Numbered from the stretch's first letter, positions 24,220 through 34,888 are shown. The stretch: DNA of 64,000 nucleotides from Streptomyces griseus subsp. griseus (GCF_003610995.1 NZ_CP032543.1:3224001-3288000); one strand, 5' to 3'. Numbers and translations: made by a program. The notes: generated by a model from the sequence alone, not told the origin.

Positions 24220-26279
24220 CTAGCTCTCGGGACGGTCCTCGGGGATCGCCTCCGTGGAGGGGGCGATGTCCTTGGTGAGGTCCGTCTTCGGGGCGATCTC
24301 CGGCGGGGTGGCCGAGCCGTTGGCGGTGGAAGCGCCGTTGGTGAGGGCCAGCTCCTTCGGCGAGAGCACCGGAGGCCGCGTCGACGGGGTGCGCCGGGCG
24401 GAGCCGGTCCATGCCGGGCGGGCGGGACGCTTGACGATCGGGGCGAAGATCTCCGCGATCTCGTCCTTGCCGAGCGTCTCCTTCTCCAGGAGTTCGAGCA
24501 CGAGGGCGTCGAGGATGTCGCGGTTCTCGACGAGAATCTCCCACGCGTCGTTGTGGGCGGTCTCGATGAGCTTCTTGACCTCTTCGTCGACCAGCGCCGC
24601 GACCTCTTCCGAGTAGTCGCGCTGGTGGCCCATCTCGCGGCCCAGGAAGGGCTCCGAGTTGTCGCCGCCGAACTTGATGGCGCCGAGCCGCTCCGTCATG
24701 CCGTACTGCGTGACCATCGCGCGGGCCGTCGCCGTGGCCTTCTCGATGTCGTTCGCCGCGCCGGTGGTCGGGTCGTGGAACACCAGCTCCTCGGCCGCGC
24801 GCCCGCCCAGCATGTACGCCAGCTGGTCGAGCATCTCGTTGCGCGTCGTGGAGTACTTGTCCTCCTCCGGGAGCACCATCGTGTAACCGAGGGCGCGACC
24901 GCGGGAGAGGATCGTGATCTTGTGGACCGGGTCCGACTGGGGGAAGCCGCCGCGACCAGGGCGTGTCCGCCCTCGTGGTACGCGGTGATCTTCTTCTCCT
25001 TCTCGGACATGATCCGGGTCCGCTTCTGCGGGCCCGCCACGACGCGGTCGATGGCCTCGTCGAGACTCTCGTTGTCGATGAGCTTCTTGTCGCTGCGCGC
25101 CGTCAGGAGCGCGGCCTCGTTCAGCACGTTCGACAGGTCGGCACCGGTGAAGCCGGGCGTCCTGCGGGCGACGGCGCCTAGATCGACGTCCTTCGCGACC
25201 GGCTTGCCCTTCTGGTGGACCTTGAGGATCTCCAGCCGGCCCAGCATGTCCGGGCGGTCGACGGCGATCTGCCGGTCGAAGCGTCCCGGGCGCAGGAGGG
25301 CCGGGTCGAGGATGTCCGGGCGGTTGGTGGCGGCGATCAGGATGACCCCGCCCTTCACGTCGAACCCGTCCATCTCGACGAGCAGCTGGTTGAGCGTCTG
25401 CTCGCGCTCGTCGTGACCGCCGCCCATGCCCGCACCGCGGTGCCGGCCGACGGCGTCGATCTCGTCGACGAAGACGATCGCCGGGGCGTTCGCCTTGGCC
25501 TGCTCGAAGAGGTCGCGCACCCGGGAGGCACCGACACCGACGAACATCTCGACGAAGTCGGAGCCGGAGATCGAGTAGAACGGCACGCCCGCCTCGCCGG
25601 CGACGGCGCGAGCGAGCAGCGTCTTGCCCGTACCGGGCGGCCCGTAGAGCAGGACGCCCTTGGGGATCTTGGCGCCGACGGCCTGGAACTTCGCCGGCTC
25701 CTGGAGGAACTCCTTGATCTCGTGGAGCTCCTCGACCGCCTCTTCGGACCCCGCCACATCGGCGAAGGTCGTCTTCGGGGTGTCCTTGGTGATCAGCTTG
25801 GCCTTGGACTTGCCGAACTGCATGACCTTGGAGCCGCCACCCTGCATCTGGTTCATCAGAAACAGGAAGACGACGACGATCAGGACGAAGGGCAGCAGCG
25901 AGAGAAGGATCGAGACGAACGGGGACTGCTTCGACGGCGAGACGGTGTAACCCTTCTCGATGTCACCCGCCTCGAACTTCTTCTGGAGCGTGTCGGCGAG
26001 CTGGACGCCCTGGTTGCCGATGTAGCTCGCCTGGAACTTGGTGCCGGACTCGCCGGCAAGCTTCTGGCCCTTCTTCAGCTCGATCTTGAGAATTTGCTCG
26101 TCACCGGTGGTCAGCTTGGCCTGCTCCACCTGGTCCTTGCTGATCGCCTGGATCACCTTCGCGGTGTCCACCGTCTTGTAGCCGCCCGACGAGCCGACGA
26201 CCTGCATCAACACGACCACGGCGAGGACGGCCAGCACGATCCACATGACCGGCCCACGGAAGTATCGCTTCACGTCCAT
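24220..26279 (-). CDS. ftsH: ATP-dependent zinc metalloprotease FtsH (frameshifted as sequenced)
   Basis: Membrane AAA+ protease that degrades misfolded membrane proteins. Two membrane helices (about residues 10-30 and 123-141) flank an extracytoplasmic domain. The AAA module shows [22 protein letters not shown] and the second region of homology [20 protein letters not shown]. The protease zinc motif HEGGH follows. Ten codons later the frame breaks at a C5 run (24939-24943, read G5 on the plus strand). One more C restores [19 protein letters not shown] and joins the second half ([14 protein letters not shown] with the third zinc ligand, ending at 24220). As written, translation would stop in the wrong frame and lose that ligand. 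A sequencing error is more likely than a true mutation. Confidence 0.9.
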
Positions 26280-26465
26280 CCATACGGAGCGAAGACGCCC
26301 CGTCCCTCCTGCCCGTAGGTAAATGCTGCTGTGTTTGAAAGCTCTGTTGGAAAAGAGTGCTCTTCGGACGGTACCCCAGCGAGAGGGCCCGCGACCGCTG
26401 CCTGCGGCGGAGAAACCCGCTTTCGAAGCTTCAACGGCCCGCGGGCGGCCAGGGTTCCCCGCCGG

Positions 26466-27020
26466 TCAGCCGCCGTAGACGTGCGGGGCGAGCGTGCCGA
26501 CGAAGGGGAGGTTGCGGTACTTCTCCGCGTAGTCCAGCCCGTAGCCGACGACGAACTCGTTGGGGATGTCGAAGCCGATCCACTTCACGTCGATGGCGAC
26601 CTTCGCGGCGTCCGGCTTGCGCAGCAGCGTGCAGACCTCCAGCGAGGCCGGCTCCCGGGAGCCCAGGTTGGACAGCAGCCAGGACAGCGTCAGGCCGGAG
26701 TCGATGATGTCCTCGACGATCAGGACGTGCTTGCCCTTGATGTCGGTGTCCAGGTCCTTGAGGATCCGGACGACGCCGGAGGACTGGGTGCCCGCCCCGT
26801 ACGAGGAGACGGCCATCCAGTCCATCGTGACGGGGGTGGACAGCGCGCGCGCCAGGTCCGCCATGACCATCACCGCGCCCTTGAGGACGCCGACGATCAG
26901 CAGATCCTTGCCCGCGTACTCCGCGTCGATCTTCGCGGCCAGCTCGACGAGCTTCGCGTCGATCTCTTCCTTGGTGAGGAGCACCGACTGGAGGTCGCTG
27001 CCCATGTCCTTCTCGTTCAC
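26466..27020 (-). CDS. hpt: Hypoxanthine phosphoribosyltransferase
   Basis: Purine-salvage enzyme making IMP or GMP from hypoxanthine or guanine and PRPP. The 184-residue protein has [17 protein letters not shown], the flexible-loop motif [11 protein letters not shown], the PRPP-binding signature [17 protein letters not shown] and the base-contact segment [26 protein letters not shown] use GTG 27020 ([10 protein letters not shown]); ATG 27005 is the alternative. It sits between tilS and ftsH, the arrangement conserved across Gram-positive bacteria. Confidence 0.95.
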   Translation of the reverse strand: MNEKDMGSDLQSVLLTKEEIDAKLVELAAKIDAEYAGKDLLIVGVLKGAVMVMADLARALSTPVTMDWMAVSSYGAGTQSSGVVRILKDLDTDIKGKHVLIVEDIIDSGLTLSWLLSNLGSREPASLEVCTLLRKPDAAKVAIDVKWIGFDIPNEFVVGYGLDYAEKYRNLPFVGTLAPHVYGG

Positions 27021-27103
27021 CCGCGTCTCTTTCTCGCCTGCCGGGCCCGGGGGTGTGCCCTGGGCCCGGCCCGGCTGTTCGCCTGAGGCTGGCCGCTCGC
27101 GCG

Positions 27104-28225
27104 TCAGCTCTGCCGAATGACCAGTCTGCCACCCTGCCGTCGGGCCTCGACGCGGCCGGGCAGGTTGATGGCCCGCTGGCCGCGCCAGCCGGTGATCAGG
27201 CGGTCGACTTCTTCGAGGTGGCGGGCGAAGAGGGAGCCGGCGGGCGCACCGGCCTCGATGACGGCCCGGCGCAGCACCCGGCGGCGGACGGCAGGGGGCA
27301 GGACGTAGAGCTTGGCGCACTCCAGCTGGCCGGTCTCGTCGCGTACGGCGAGCTCGGCCTCGGCGGCCCAGGTGTCCAGGGCGTCGGCGTCGTCGCGGGA
27401 GAGCTGGGCCGTCCGGGCGAGGGCTTCGACGACGCCTTTGCCGAGCGCCTTCTCCAGGGCGGGCAGGCCCTCGTGGCGGAGGCGGGAGCGGGTGTAGGCG
27501 GGGTCGATGTTGTGCGGGTCGTCCCAGACGGGGATCGACTGGACCAGGCACGCCTTGCGCGCGGTCTGCCGGTCGAGTTGGAGGAAGGGGCGGCGGTAGC
27601 GGCCGGCGGGTCCGGAGGCGGCGGCCATACCGGAGAGCGAGCGGATGCCGGAGCCGCGGGCGAGGCCGAGGAGGACGGTCTCGGCCTGGTCGTCGCGGGT
27701 GTGGCCGAGGAGCACGGCGGCGGCTCCGTGGCGCTCGGCGGCGGCGTCCAGCGCGGCGTAGCGGGCATCGCGGGCGGCGGCCTCGGGGCCGCCCTCGCGT
27801 CCGACGTGCACGGCGACGGCCTCGACGGGGTCGAGGTCCATGGCGGCGAGCCGGGTGACGACCTCGGCGGCGCGGAGGCCGGATCCCGACTGGAGGTTGT
27901 GGTCCACGGTGATGCCGCCGGCCCGGACGTCGAGTTTGCGGGCCTCGAAGGCGAGGGCCGAGGCGAGCGCCATGGAGTCGGCGCCGCCGGAGCAGGCGAC
28001 GAGGACCAGGGGGGCGGCGGGCCGTTCGGTGAGGGCGGCGGTGCGGGGGCGGCTGCCCGCCGTACCGGCTTCGGCGTAGCGGGGGGCGGCGGAGGCGGGC
28101 GCGGTGCGCCGGGCCTCTGCGGCGGGGCGGCCGGGGCCGTCGTGCCGGTGGAATTCGGTGAGGACGTCGTGGAGTACGCGGCGGACCGCCAGGCGTATCG
28201 CCGCGACCGCAGGATGGGGACCCAT
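27104..28225 (-). CDS. tilS: tRNA(Ile)-lysidine synthetase
   Basis: N-type PP-loop enzyme that converts the wobble C34 of tRNA-Ile(CAU) to lysidine, so the codon AUA is read as Ile. The 373-residue protein has [16 protein letters not shown] (PP-loop), [32 protein letters not shown] and [22 protein letters not shown]. About 60 residues before the PP-loop form a disordered Ala/Arg-rich extension. The ATG is at 28225. Upstream, 28226-28412 separates it from the metalloprotease gene and shows no other gene. Confidence 0.93.
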   Translation of the reverse strand: MGPHPAVAAIRLAVRRVLHDVLTEFHRHDGPGRPAAEARRTAPASAAPRYAEAGTAGSRPRTAALTERPAAPLVLVACSGGADSMALASALAFEARKLDVRAGGITVDHNLQSGSGLRAAEVVTRLAAMDLDPVEAVAVHVGREGGPEAAARDARYAALDAAAERHGAAAVLLGHTRDDQAETVLLGLARGSGIRSLSGMAAASGPAGRYRRPFLQLDRQTARKACLVQSIPVWDDPHNIDPAYTRSRLRHEGLPALEKALGKGVVEALARTAQLSRDDADALDTWAAEAELAVRDETGQLECAKLYVLPPAVRRRVLRRAVIEAGAPAGSLFARHLEEVDRLITGWRGQRAINLPGRVEARRQGGRLVIRQS

Positions 28226-28412
28226 GTCCGGTGCCCTTCGTGGAGGTTCGGGAGGAGCGCCGAGCGCCGGAACGCGTAAGTCCCGTCACTCAGAGTGCGT
28301 CGATGGTGACAGAGGCAAGCTGTCCTTCGAGCATTGCACGCCTTCCCATGCCCTCATGGTCCCTCGGATGGGTGATTGGAGGGCACTTTCCCGGTCCTGG
28401 GCCGGGGAAGGG

Positions 28413-29549
28413 TCACGATTCGGCCTTACGGTGCACCCGCGCGACCCACTCCGCGGGTTTGGCGATCTCCGCCTTGGTCGGGAGGGTGTTGGGCGAGGTC
28501 CAGACCCGGTTGAAGCCGTCCATGCCGACCTCTTCGACGACCGATCGTACGAACTTCTCGCCGTCCTTGTACTGCCGGAGCTTGGCGTCCAGGCCGAGCA
28601 GCTTGCGCAGCGCCTGGTCGAGGCGGCCGGCGCCCTGGGCCCGGCGCTTCTGGAACTTCTCCCGGATCTCGGCGACGGAGCCGACGACCTCGGGGCCCAC
28701 GCCGTCCATCACGAAGTCCGCGTGGCCCTCCAGGAGGGACATCACGGCGGTGAGGCGGCCGAGCACCTCGCGCTGGGCGGGGGTCTGGACGACGTCGACG
28801 AGGCTGCGTCCGCCGTCGTCGCCGCGCTCGCCCTCGGGGCGGCCGGCCCCGGAGAGGGACTGGGCGGCCTCGCGGAGCCGCTCCAGGAAGGTCATCGGGT
28901 CGACGTCGGTCTCGTCCAGGAATGACTGGATCTCGCCCTGGAGGTGGTCGCGGAGCCAGGGGACGCCGGTGAACTGGGTGCGGTGGGTCTCCTCGTGGAG
29001 GGCGACCCAGAGCCGGAAGTCGTGCGGGTCGACGTCGAGTTCCCGCTCCACGTGGACGATGTTGGGCGCGACCAGGAGCAGCCGTCCGCCGCCGTCGGCG
29101 GAGCCGGGCAGCTCCCGGGTGGCGGGGGCGAACGTCTCGTACTGGCCGAGGATCCGGGAGGCGAGGAAGGAGAGCAGCATGCCCAGCTCCACACCGGTGA
29201 CCTTGCCGCCGACCGCGCCGAGCACGGCTCCGCCGGGTCCGCCGGAGCGGCGGCTCTCCATCTTGGCGAGCAGCGGGCGCAGCAGTTCGCGGAAGCCGGC
29301 GACGTTGGCCTTGATCCAGCCGGCCCGGTCGACGACCAGGACCGGGGTGTCCTCCGGCTCGATGCCCTCGGGGATCATCCGGGTGAAGAGGCGGACGTGT
29401 TCCTCGGAGGCCTTGGCGTGCCGGCGGAGCTCCGCGACGACGGCACGGGCCTCCTCGCGGCTGATCTCGGGCCCGGGCCGCACCAGTCGGGTCGCGGTCG
29501 CGACCGCGAGGTTCCAGTCGACCATCTCTGCACCACCGATGCTCGTCAT
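28413..29549 (-). CDS. DUF2342 zinc-dependent metalloprotease-like protein
   Basis: A 378-residue protein with the zinc signature VALHEETHRTQF (HExxH) in its middle. It also has GGVxLG-type glycine-rich and helical segments (VTGVELGMLLSFLASRILGQYETF), SLLEGHADFVMDGVG (a candidate third ligand region) and FQKRRAQGAGRLDQALRKLLGLDAKLRQYKDG. This is the actinobacterial DUF2342 family, often labelled coenzyme F420 biosynthesis-associated; no protease substrate is known to me. The start is ATG 29549, 39 nt after the dacB stop, so it is probably in the dacB transcript. Confidence 0.87.
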   Translation of the reverse strand: MTSIGGAEMVDWNLAVATATRLVRPGPEISREEARAVVAELRRHAKASEEHVRLFTRMIPEGIEPEDTPVLVVDRAGWIKANVAGFRELLRPLLAKMESRRSGGPGGAVLGAVGGKVTGVELGMLLSFLASRILGQYETFAPATRELPGSADGGGRLLLVAPNIVHVERELDVDPHDFRLWVALHEETHRTQFTGVPWLRDHLQGEIQSFLDETDVDPMTFLERLREAAQSLSGAGRPEGERGDDGGRSLVDVVQTPAQREVLGRLTAVMSLLEGHADFVMDGVGPEVVGSVAEIREKFQKRRAQGAGRLDQALRKLLGLDAKLRQYKDGEKFVRSVVEEVGMDGFNRVWTSPNTLPTKAEIAKPAEWVARVHRKAES

Positions 29550-29588
29550 GCGTCAACCGTACGTGAGCGATTCGCCCGGTGGTGGGGT

Positions 29589-31073
29589 TCAGGGCCTGTC
29601 GACCGGCCCGGCGAGGGCGGCGGCCAGGGCGTCGAGGGCGGATTCGGCCGCGGACGGGTTCTCGGAGCCGGAGGCGAGGAAGGCGAAGGCGAGCAGCCGG
29701 CCCTGGGGGTCGACGACGGTTCCGGCGAGGGCGTTGACGCGGCTGAGGGTGCCGGTCTTGGCGCGGATCAGGCCCCTCGCGCCGGTGTCGTCCCGGTAGC
29801 GGGTGCTGAGGGTGCCGTTGAAGCCGGCGACGGGGAGGCCGGTGAGGACGTGGCGCAGTCCGGGCCGCTCCGGGTCGGCGGCGCGGGCCAGGAGGGTGGT
29901 GAGGAGGGCGGGGGTGACGCGGCCCTCGCGGTCGAGTCCGCTGCCGTCGGCGAGGCGGGCCCCGTCGGTGGGCACTTCGAGCTTCCTGAGTTCGGCGGTG
30001 ACGGCGCGGCGGGCGCCCGCGAAGTCGGCGCTCTCGCCCTTGGCGATGGCGGTCTGCCGGGCGAGGGCCTCGGCGATGTCGTTGTCGCTGTTGGTGAGGG
30101 TGCGCTCCACGAGGGCGGAGAGCGGGGCGGAGTGGTGGGTGGCGACCGTACGGGCCCCGGCGGCCGCCCGGGCCTCACGGGGGGCGCCGGTGACCTCGGC
30201 GCCCGCCTTCTCCAGCTGGGCGGCGAAGGCGCGGGCGGCGTCTTGGGCCGGGTCCTCCGTACGGGTGGCGGGTCCGCGGTCCGTGCCGTCGACGCGGCCC
30301 TCGTCGACCATCAGGGCGGTGACGGGGGCGATGTTCGTGTTGGGGCTGATCGGGTGGAGCACGGGACCGGTGTAGCGGGAGGTGTCGTACGTGAGCCGTA
30401 CGGGCTCCTTGCCGTCCTCGCCCAGGGCCTTGGCCGCGGAGACCGCCAGGGACTTCAGGGCGGCCTTGCTCAGGGTGGGGTCGCCGCCGCCGACGAGGGT
30501 GAGGGTGCGGGCGTCCTCGGAGAGCCGGACCGTGGTGGCGATGCGGTGGTCGGGGCCCAGGGCGGAGAGCGCCGCGACGGTGGTGGCAATCTTGACGGTG
30601 GAGGCCGGGGTCATCGGGGTGGCGGCGCCGCGCCCGTACAGCTCCTTGCCGGTGGCGGTGTCGATGACGGAGGCGGCCGTCCTCGTACCCAGTTCGGGTG
30701 CGCCGATGAGCGGGGCGAGGGCGGTGCGCAGACTCGCGGGGTCCTGGGGGGCCGAACGGGTGTGGGCCGTGTCGAGGGCGGCGAGGACGGCGGCGGCGCT
30801 GGGGGCCGGTTCCGGGGCGCCGGGCAGCGTACGACCGTGATGTACGCCACCTGTACGGTCCGTGGCGGCTGCCAGCTGCCGCTCGGCCTTACGCTGACCG
30901 TTGTCCCAGGGACCGGCGGCGAGGACGGCGCCGGTGGCCACGACCAGGCCGAGCACGGCGGAGCCTGCGACGACCTGCCAGGTGTTGGACCCGTTGCGCT
31001 TGCTCTTCAGGTTCTTGATCCGGCCCCAGGGGTCCGACGGGCGGTTCGACGGTTCTTCCACCGGCTCGGCCAC
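29589..31073 (-). CDS. dacB: D-alanyl-D-alanine carboxypeptidase/endopeptidase (PBP4 type, S13)
   Basis: Low-molecular-mass penicillin-binding protein that trims peptidoglycan stem peptides outside the membrane. The 494-residue protein has a short cytoplasmic N-terminus, one hydrophobic helix ([20 protein letters not shown]) as an uncleaved anchor, then the three active-site motifs: PASTVK (SxxK), [11 protein letters not shown] (SxN) and RAKTGTLS (KTG). The long stretch between SxxK and SxN is the extra domain typical of S13 enzymes. I prefer GTG 31073 with a GGGG-containing ribosome site; GTG 31118 would add 15 residues. It is divergent from ppa. Confidence 0.9.
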   Translation of the reverse strand: MAEPVEEPSNRPSDPWGRIKNLKSKRNGSNTWQVVAGSAVLGLVVATGAVLAAGPWDNGQRKAERQLAAATDRTGGVHHGRTLPGAPEPAPSAAAVLAALDTAHTRSAPQDPASLRTALAPLIGAPELGTRTAASVIDTATGKELYGRGAATPMTPASTVKIATTVAALSALGPDHRIATTVRLSEDARTLTLVGGGDPTLSKAALKSLAVSAAKALGEDGKEPVRLTYDTSRYTGPVLHPISPNTNIAPVTALMVDEGRVDGTDRGPATRTEDPAQDAARAFAAQLEKAGAEVTGAPREARAAAGARTVATHHSAPLSALVERTLTNSDNDIAEALARQTAIAKGESADFAGARRAVTAELRKLEVPTDGARLADGSGLDREGRVTPALLTTLLARAADPERPGLRHVLTGLPVAGFNGTLSTRYRDDTGARGLIRAKTGTLSRVNALAGTVVDPQGRLLAFAFLASGSENPSAAESALDALAAALAGPVDRP

Positions 31074-31159
31074 CGTTGACCAGCCCCTTTCGCGAGCACT
31101 CTTCTGCGTGGGGGACACTTAACCACCAGTCGTATGTGTTGATCATGGAGGAGCCACCC

Positions 31160-31654
31160 GTGGAGTTCGACGTCACCATCGAGATCCCGAAGGGTTCGCG
31201 GAACAAGTACGAGGTGGACCACGAGACCGGTCGGATCCGCCTGGACCGTCGACTCTTCACCTCGACCAGCTACCCGGCCGACTACGGCTTCGTCGAGAAC
31301 ACCCTCGGCGAGGACGGCGACCCGCTGGACGCGCTGGTCATCCTGGACGAGCCGACCTTCCCCGGCTGCCTCATCAAGTGCCGTGCCATCGGCATGTTCC
31401 GGATGACGGACGAGGCCGGCGGCGACGACAAGCTGCTGTGTGTCCCGGCGTCGGACCCGCGGGTGGAGCACCTGCGCGACATCCACCACGTGTCGGAGTT
31501 CGACCGCCTGGAGATCCAGCACTTCTTCGAGGTCTACAAGGACCTGGAGCCGGGCAAGTCCGTCGAGGGTGCCGACTGGGTCGGCCGTACCGAGGCGGAG
31601 GCCGAGATCGAGGCCTCGTACAAGCGTCTTGAGGCCCAGGGCGGCAAGCACTGA
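31160..31654 (+). CDS. ppa: Inorganic pyrophosphatase
   Basis: Soluble family I pyrophosphatase that hydrolyses PPi and drives biosynthetic reactions. The 164-residue protein shows [46 protein letters not shown] (with the metal-binding Asp residues) and the C-terminal helix [18 protein letters not shown] choose GTG 31160 because GGAGGAG lies 8 nt upstream; an ATG at 31145 lies inside that site. A strong hairpin follows at 31698-31735. The 86-nt gap to dacB must hold both divergent promoters. Confidence 0.96.
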   Translation: MEFDVTIEIPKGSRNKYEVDHETGRIRLDRRLFTSTSYPADYGFVENTLGEDGDPLDALVILDEPTFPGCLIKCRAIGMFRMTDEAGGDDKLLCVPASDPRVEHLRDIHHVSEFDRLEIQHFFEVYKDLEPGKSVEGADWVGRTEAEAEIEASYKRLEAQGGKH

Positions 31655-31697
31655 CGTACCTCTTCCGGTTCCGCTTGTGAGCCGGACGGCCGTACGC

Positions 31698-31735
31698 GAA
31701 CGGGCGGCACACCTTCACCGGTGTGCCGCCCGTTC
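31698..31735 (+). terminator. Terminator after ppa
   Basis: A perfect 16-bp stem GAACGGGCGGCACACC / GGTGTGCCGCCCGTTC with a 6-nt loop lies 43 nt after the ppa stop. Confidence 0.8.
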
Positions 31736-31830
31736 CGCTGTGCGCACCGCCTCGTCATGCGGGGGTCATGTCGGTGGCCATACTGGGCACACGTGCGCCC
31801 GGAAGATCAGCCGAGGAGGAGCGAGGTCGA

Positions 31831-33534
31831 GTGGTGGCGGAATCGGGCGGTCCGGAGGACCAGAAGCCCCAGTCCGACGAGGCGCGGAGCGCTTTCGCCC
31901 CGCCTGCCGGGACGATGCAGCCGGTGTCGCCGCCCGAGGAGGACCACCCGACATCGGAGTTCGCGATCCCGACCGGGGTGCACCACGAGGCGGGCGGCTC
32001 GGGTGGTTCCGGCGGCGGCTCCACGGGCGGCCCGAACTCGGACACGCTGAGTTCCGCTTTCACCCCGCCGAGCTCGTACAACGCCCAGCAGGCGCCGCCC
32101 GCTTTCACCCCGGCGCAGGGCATTCCGATGGTCAAGCTGACCAAGGAGGCGCCCTGGCAGGACCGGATGCGCACGATGCTCCGGATGCCGGTGACCGAGC
32201 GCCCGGCCCCGGAGACCGTCCAGCGCACCGACGACGAGACCGGGCCCGCCGTGCCGCGCGTCCTGGACCTGACGCTGCGTATCGGGGAGCTGCTGCTGGC
32301 GGGCGGCGAGGGCGCCGAGGACGTCGAGGCGGCGATGTTCGCGGTGACCCGTTCCTACGGGCTGGACCGCAGCGAGCCGACCGTCACGTTCACACTGCTG
32401 TCCATCTCGCACCAGCCCTCACTGGTCGACGACCCGGTGACGGCGAGCCGTACCGTACGCCGCCGGGGCACCGACTACACCCGGCTGGCGGCGGTCTTCC
32501 GGCTGGTCGACGACATCACCAGCGAGGACGCCGAGGTCTCCCTGGAGGAGGCCTACCGGCGGCTTGCGGAGATCCGGCGTAACCGGCACCCGTACCCGGG
32601 CTGGGTGCTGACGGCGGCCGCCGGGCTGCTGGCCGGTTCGGCCTCCGTGCTGGTCGGCGGTGGGCCGCTGGTGTTCCTGGTGGCGGCGGCGGGCGCGATG
32701 CTCGGCGACCGGCTGGCCTGGCTGTGCGCCGGGCGCGGGCTGCCGGAGTTCTACCAGTTCACGGTGGCCGCGATGCCGCCCGCCGCGATGGGGGTGGCGC
32801 TGACGCTGACCCATTCGACGGACATCCGCCCGTCCGCGGTGATCACCGGTGGGCTGTTCGCGCTGCTGCCGGGGCGGGCGCTGGTGGCGGGGGTGCAGGA
32901 CGGGCTGACCGGCTACTACATCACCGCCTCCGCCCGCCTGCTGGAGGTCATGTACTTCTTCATCGGTATCGTCGCCGGCGTGCTGATCGTGCTGTACCTG
33001 GGGCTGCAACTGGGGGCTCAGCTCAACCCCGAGGCCCGGTTCGTGGCGTATAACGAACCGGTGGTGCAGATCCTCGCCTCGATGGCGTTGAGCCTGGCCT
33101 TCGCGGTGCTGCTCCAGCAGGAGCGCTCGACCGTGCTGGCGGTCACCCTGAACGGTGGTGTCGCCTGGATCATCTTCGCGGCGATGGCCCGGACCGGGGA
33201 GATCTCGCCGGTCGCGGCGACGGCGGTGGCGGCCGGTCTGGTGGGGCTGTTCGGCCAGCTGTTCTCGCGCTACCGGTTCACCTCCTCGCTGCCGTACATC
33301 ACGGCGGCGATCGGGCCGCTGCTGCCCGGTTCGGCGACGTACTTCGGTCTGCTGGGCGTGGCGCAGAACGAGCTGGACACCGGGCTCGCCTCGCTGTCCA
33401 CGGCGGTCGCGACGGCGCTGGCCATCGCGATCGGGGTGAACCTGGGGAGCGAGATCTCGCGGCTGTTCATGGGGGTGCCGGGCGCGGTCGGCGGGGCGAG
33501 CCGCCGGGCGGCGAAGCGGACCAGGGGGTTCTAG
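31831..33534 (+). CDS. ThrE-family threonine/serine exporter
   Basis: A 567-residue membrane protein. A disordered acidic and Gly/Ser-rich N-terminus (about 130 residues) precedes the ThrE amidase-like domain (LDLTLRIGELLLAGGEGAEDVEAAM, VTFTLLSISH, TVRRRGTDYTRLAAVFRLVDDI). About ten hydrophobic segments then form the export channel. The N-terminal domain of such proteins contains the charged motif seen here, GGEGAEDVE. The likely role is efflux of threonine or serine. GTG 31831 is preceded by GAGG and GAGGAG; the frame is open further up to ATG 31768, but without a ribosome site. Confidence 0.85.
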   Translation: MVAESGGPEDQKPQSDEARSAFAPPAGTMQPVSPPEEDHPTSEFAIPTGVHHEAGGSGGSGGGSTGGPNSDTLSSAFTPPSSYNAQQAPPAFTPAQGIPMVKLTKEAPWQDRMRTMLRMPVTERPAPETVQRTDDETGPAVPRVLDLTLRIGELLLAGGEGAEDVEAAMFAVTRSYGLDRSEPTVTFTLLSISHQPSLVDDPVTASRTVRRRGTDYTRLAAVFRLVDDITSEDAEVSLEEAYRRLAEIRRNRHPYPGWVLTAAAGLLAGSASVLVGGGPLVFLVAAAGAMLGDRLAWLCAGRGLPEFYQFTVAAMPPAAMGVALTLTHSTDIRPSAVITGGLFALLPGRALVAGVQDGLTGYYITASARLLEVMYFFIGIVAGVLIVLYLGLQLGAQLNPEARFVAYNEPVVQILASMALSLAFAVLLQQERSTVLAVTLNGGVAWIIFAAMARTGEISPVAATAVAAGLVGLFGQLFSRYRFTSSLPYITAAIGPLLPGSATYFGLLGVAQNELDTGLASLSTAVATALAIAIGVNLGSEISRLFMGVPGAVGGASRRAAKRTRGF

Positions 33535-33549
33535 GCCTGTCCCGGCCCA

Positions 33550-33593
33550 CGGAAAGCGCCCCTCCCCGGAGACTCGGGGAGGGGCGCTTTCCG
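33550..33593. terminator. Bidirectional terminator between the ThrE-family gene and the DedA gene
   Basis: A perfect 19-bp stem (33550-33568 with 33575-33593; arms CGGAAAGCGCCCCTCCCCG and complement) with a 6-nt loop GAGACT between two convergent genes. Confidence 0.85.
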
Positions 33594-33615
33594 TACGCGT
33601 CCGTACGGGAACGGG

Positions 33616-34326
33616 TCAGCGCTTGGCGTGGCGGCCGCGCTGGCCGGAGGCCGGGGGGGCCGGGGGGCCGTCCGGGTTCTGCGCGGCCTCGGCGGCGGCG
33701 GCCTTCTTGCCCTGGCTGCGGGCCCGCAGGACCTCGACCACGATCGGCACCACCGAGATCAGCACGATCAGGATGAGGATCATCTCGATGTTCTCGTGCA
33801 CGAAGTCGATCTTGCCGAGCATCGCGCCGAGCACGGTGACGCCGACGCCCCAGAGGATCGCGCCGACGATGTTGTACGTGATGAAGGAGCGGTAGTTCAT
33901 CCGGCTGACGCCCGCGATGATCGGTGTGAACGTGCGCACGATGGGCACGAACCGCGCCAGGACCAGCGACTTCGGCCCGTGCTTCTCGAAGAATTCGTGG
34001 GCCTTCTCGACGTTCTCCTGCTTGAAGAGGCGGGAGTCCGGGCGCTTGAAGAGGGCCGGGCCGACCTTGCGGCCGAAGAGATAGCCCACCTGGTCGCCGA
34101 CGATCGCGGCGACGGCGATCAGCGTGCAGACGAGCCAGAGCGGGTACTTCAGCTGTCCCGTGGTCACCAGCAGCCCCGTGGTGAACAGCAGGGAGTCGCC
34201 GGGCAGGAAGAAGCCGATCAGGAGTCCGGACTCGGCGAAGACGATGAGAAGAAGGCCGGGGAGGCCGAACGTATTGAGCAGATAGTCCGGGTCCAGCCAG
34301 CTCGGGCCGAGCGCAAGCGTATTCAA
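33616..34326 (-). CDS. DedA/SNARE-associated family membrane protein
   Basis: A 236-residue polytopic protein of the DedA family, now regarded as phospholipid scramblases/flippases. Family marks are ESGLLIGFFLPGDSLLFTTGLL, GDQVGYLFGRKVGP and RFVPIVRTFTPIIAGVSRMNYRSF with its re-entrant-loop Arg. The last 35 residues are a disordered Ala/Pro tail. The start is TTG at 34326 (MNTLALGPSWLDP), an uncommon codon, supported by GGAG 9 nt upstream. No ATG or GTG that keeps the first helix is available. Confidence 0.92.
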   Translation of the reverse strand: MNTLALGPSWLDPDYLLNTFGLPGLLLIVFAESGLLIGFFLPGDSLLFTTGLLVTTGQLKYPLWLVCTLIAVAAIVGDQVGYLFGRKVGPALFKRPDSRLFKQENVEKAHEFFEKHGPKSLVLARFVPIVRTFTPIIAGVSRMNYRSFITYNIVGAILWGVGVTVLGAMLGKIDFVHENIEMILILIVLISVVPIVVEVLRARSQGKKAAAAEAAQNPDGPPAPPASGQRGRHAKR

Positions 34327-34476
34327 GGGTCCGGGCTCCAGGATGTGTGCGGTGGGGGCTCTGTAGGCCGCCCCAAGCTATCAACGCCCGGTGAACGTCC
34401 TTGGTTCCAGTGGCGGACGGCGGGAATGCGCATCTTACGGAGCAGCACGAGGCTGACCACAGGAGGTGCCACAAAC

Positions 34477-34842
34477 ATGGGCATTGAGGATTTCGGCGGC
34501 GGCCAGACGGCCCAGGCGGACGTGCTGGTCGTCACCACGAATGACGTACCCGGCTATCAGGTGACACAGGTCATCGGTGAGGTCTTCGGACTCACCGTGA
34601 GGTCGCGCCACCTCGGCAGCCAGATCGGCGCCGGGTTGAAGTCGATGATCGGCGGCGAGCTGAAGGGGCTGACCAAGACCCTGGTGGAGACCCGTAACCA
34701 GGCGATGGAGCGGCTCGTGGAACAGGCCAGGGCGCGGGGCGCCAACGCGGTTCTGATGATGCGGTTCGACGTCTCGGAGGCGGCGGACGTGGGCACGGAG
34801 GTCTGCGCATACGGGACGGCGGCGGTGATCAGCAAGGTGTGA
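34477..34842 (+). CDS. YbjQ-family (DUF74) protein
   Basis: A 121-residue protein matching the YbjQ family: VVTTNDVPGYQVTQVIGEVFGLTVRSRHLGSQIGAGLKSMIGGELKGLTKTL, then ANAVLMMRFDVSE. The family is a pentameric, possibly heavy-metal-binding domain of unknown role. The start is ATG 34477 with a perfect AGGAGGT 8 nt upstream. The 14 residues before the domain are family-variable. It stands alone between the DedA gene and the ClC-like gene. Confidence 0.9.
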   Translation: MGIEDFGGGQTAQADVLVVTTNDVPGYQVTQVIGEVFGLTVRSRHLGSQIGAGLKSMIGGELKGLTKTLVETRNQAMERLVEQARARGANAVLMMRFDVSEAADVGTEVCAYGTAAVISKV

Positions 34843-34888
34843 GGCGGGTCCGGTGGACCCCCGGGGGGGCGGCCGGGGTGGCGCGGGC

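Noticed and set aside
24939..24943. Programmed -1 frameshift in ftsH
   Set aside because: The site TCCCCCA is not a full slippery heptamer, no stimulatory structure is evident and no FtsH is known to need one; kept only as a remote alternative.
27021..28289. Long upstream extension of the hpt reading frame through tilS
   Set aside because: The hpt family begins near 27020; the extension is an out-of-frame Arg/Pro-rich reading of tilS.
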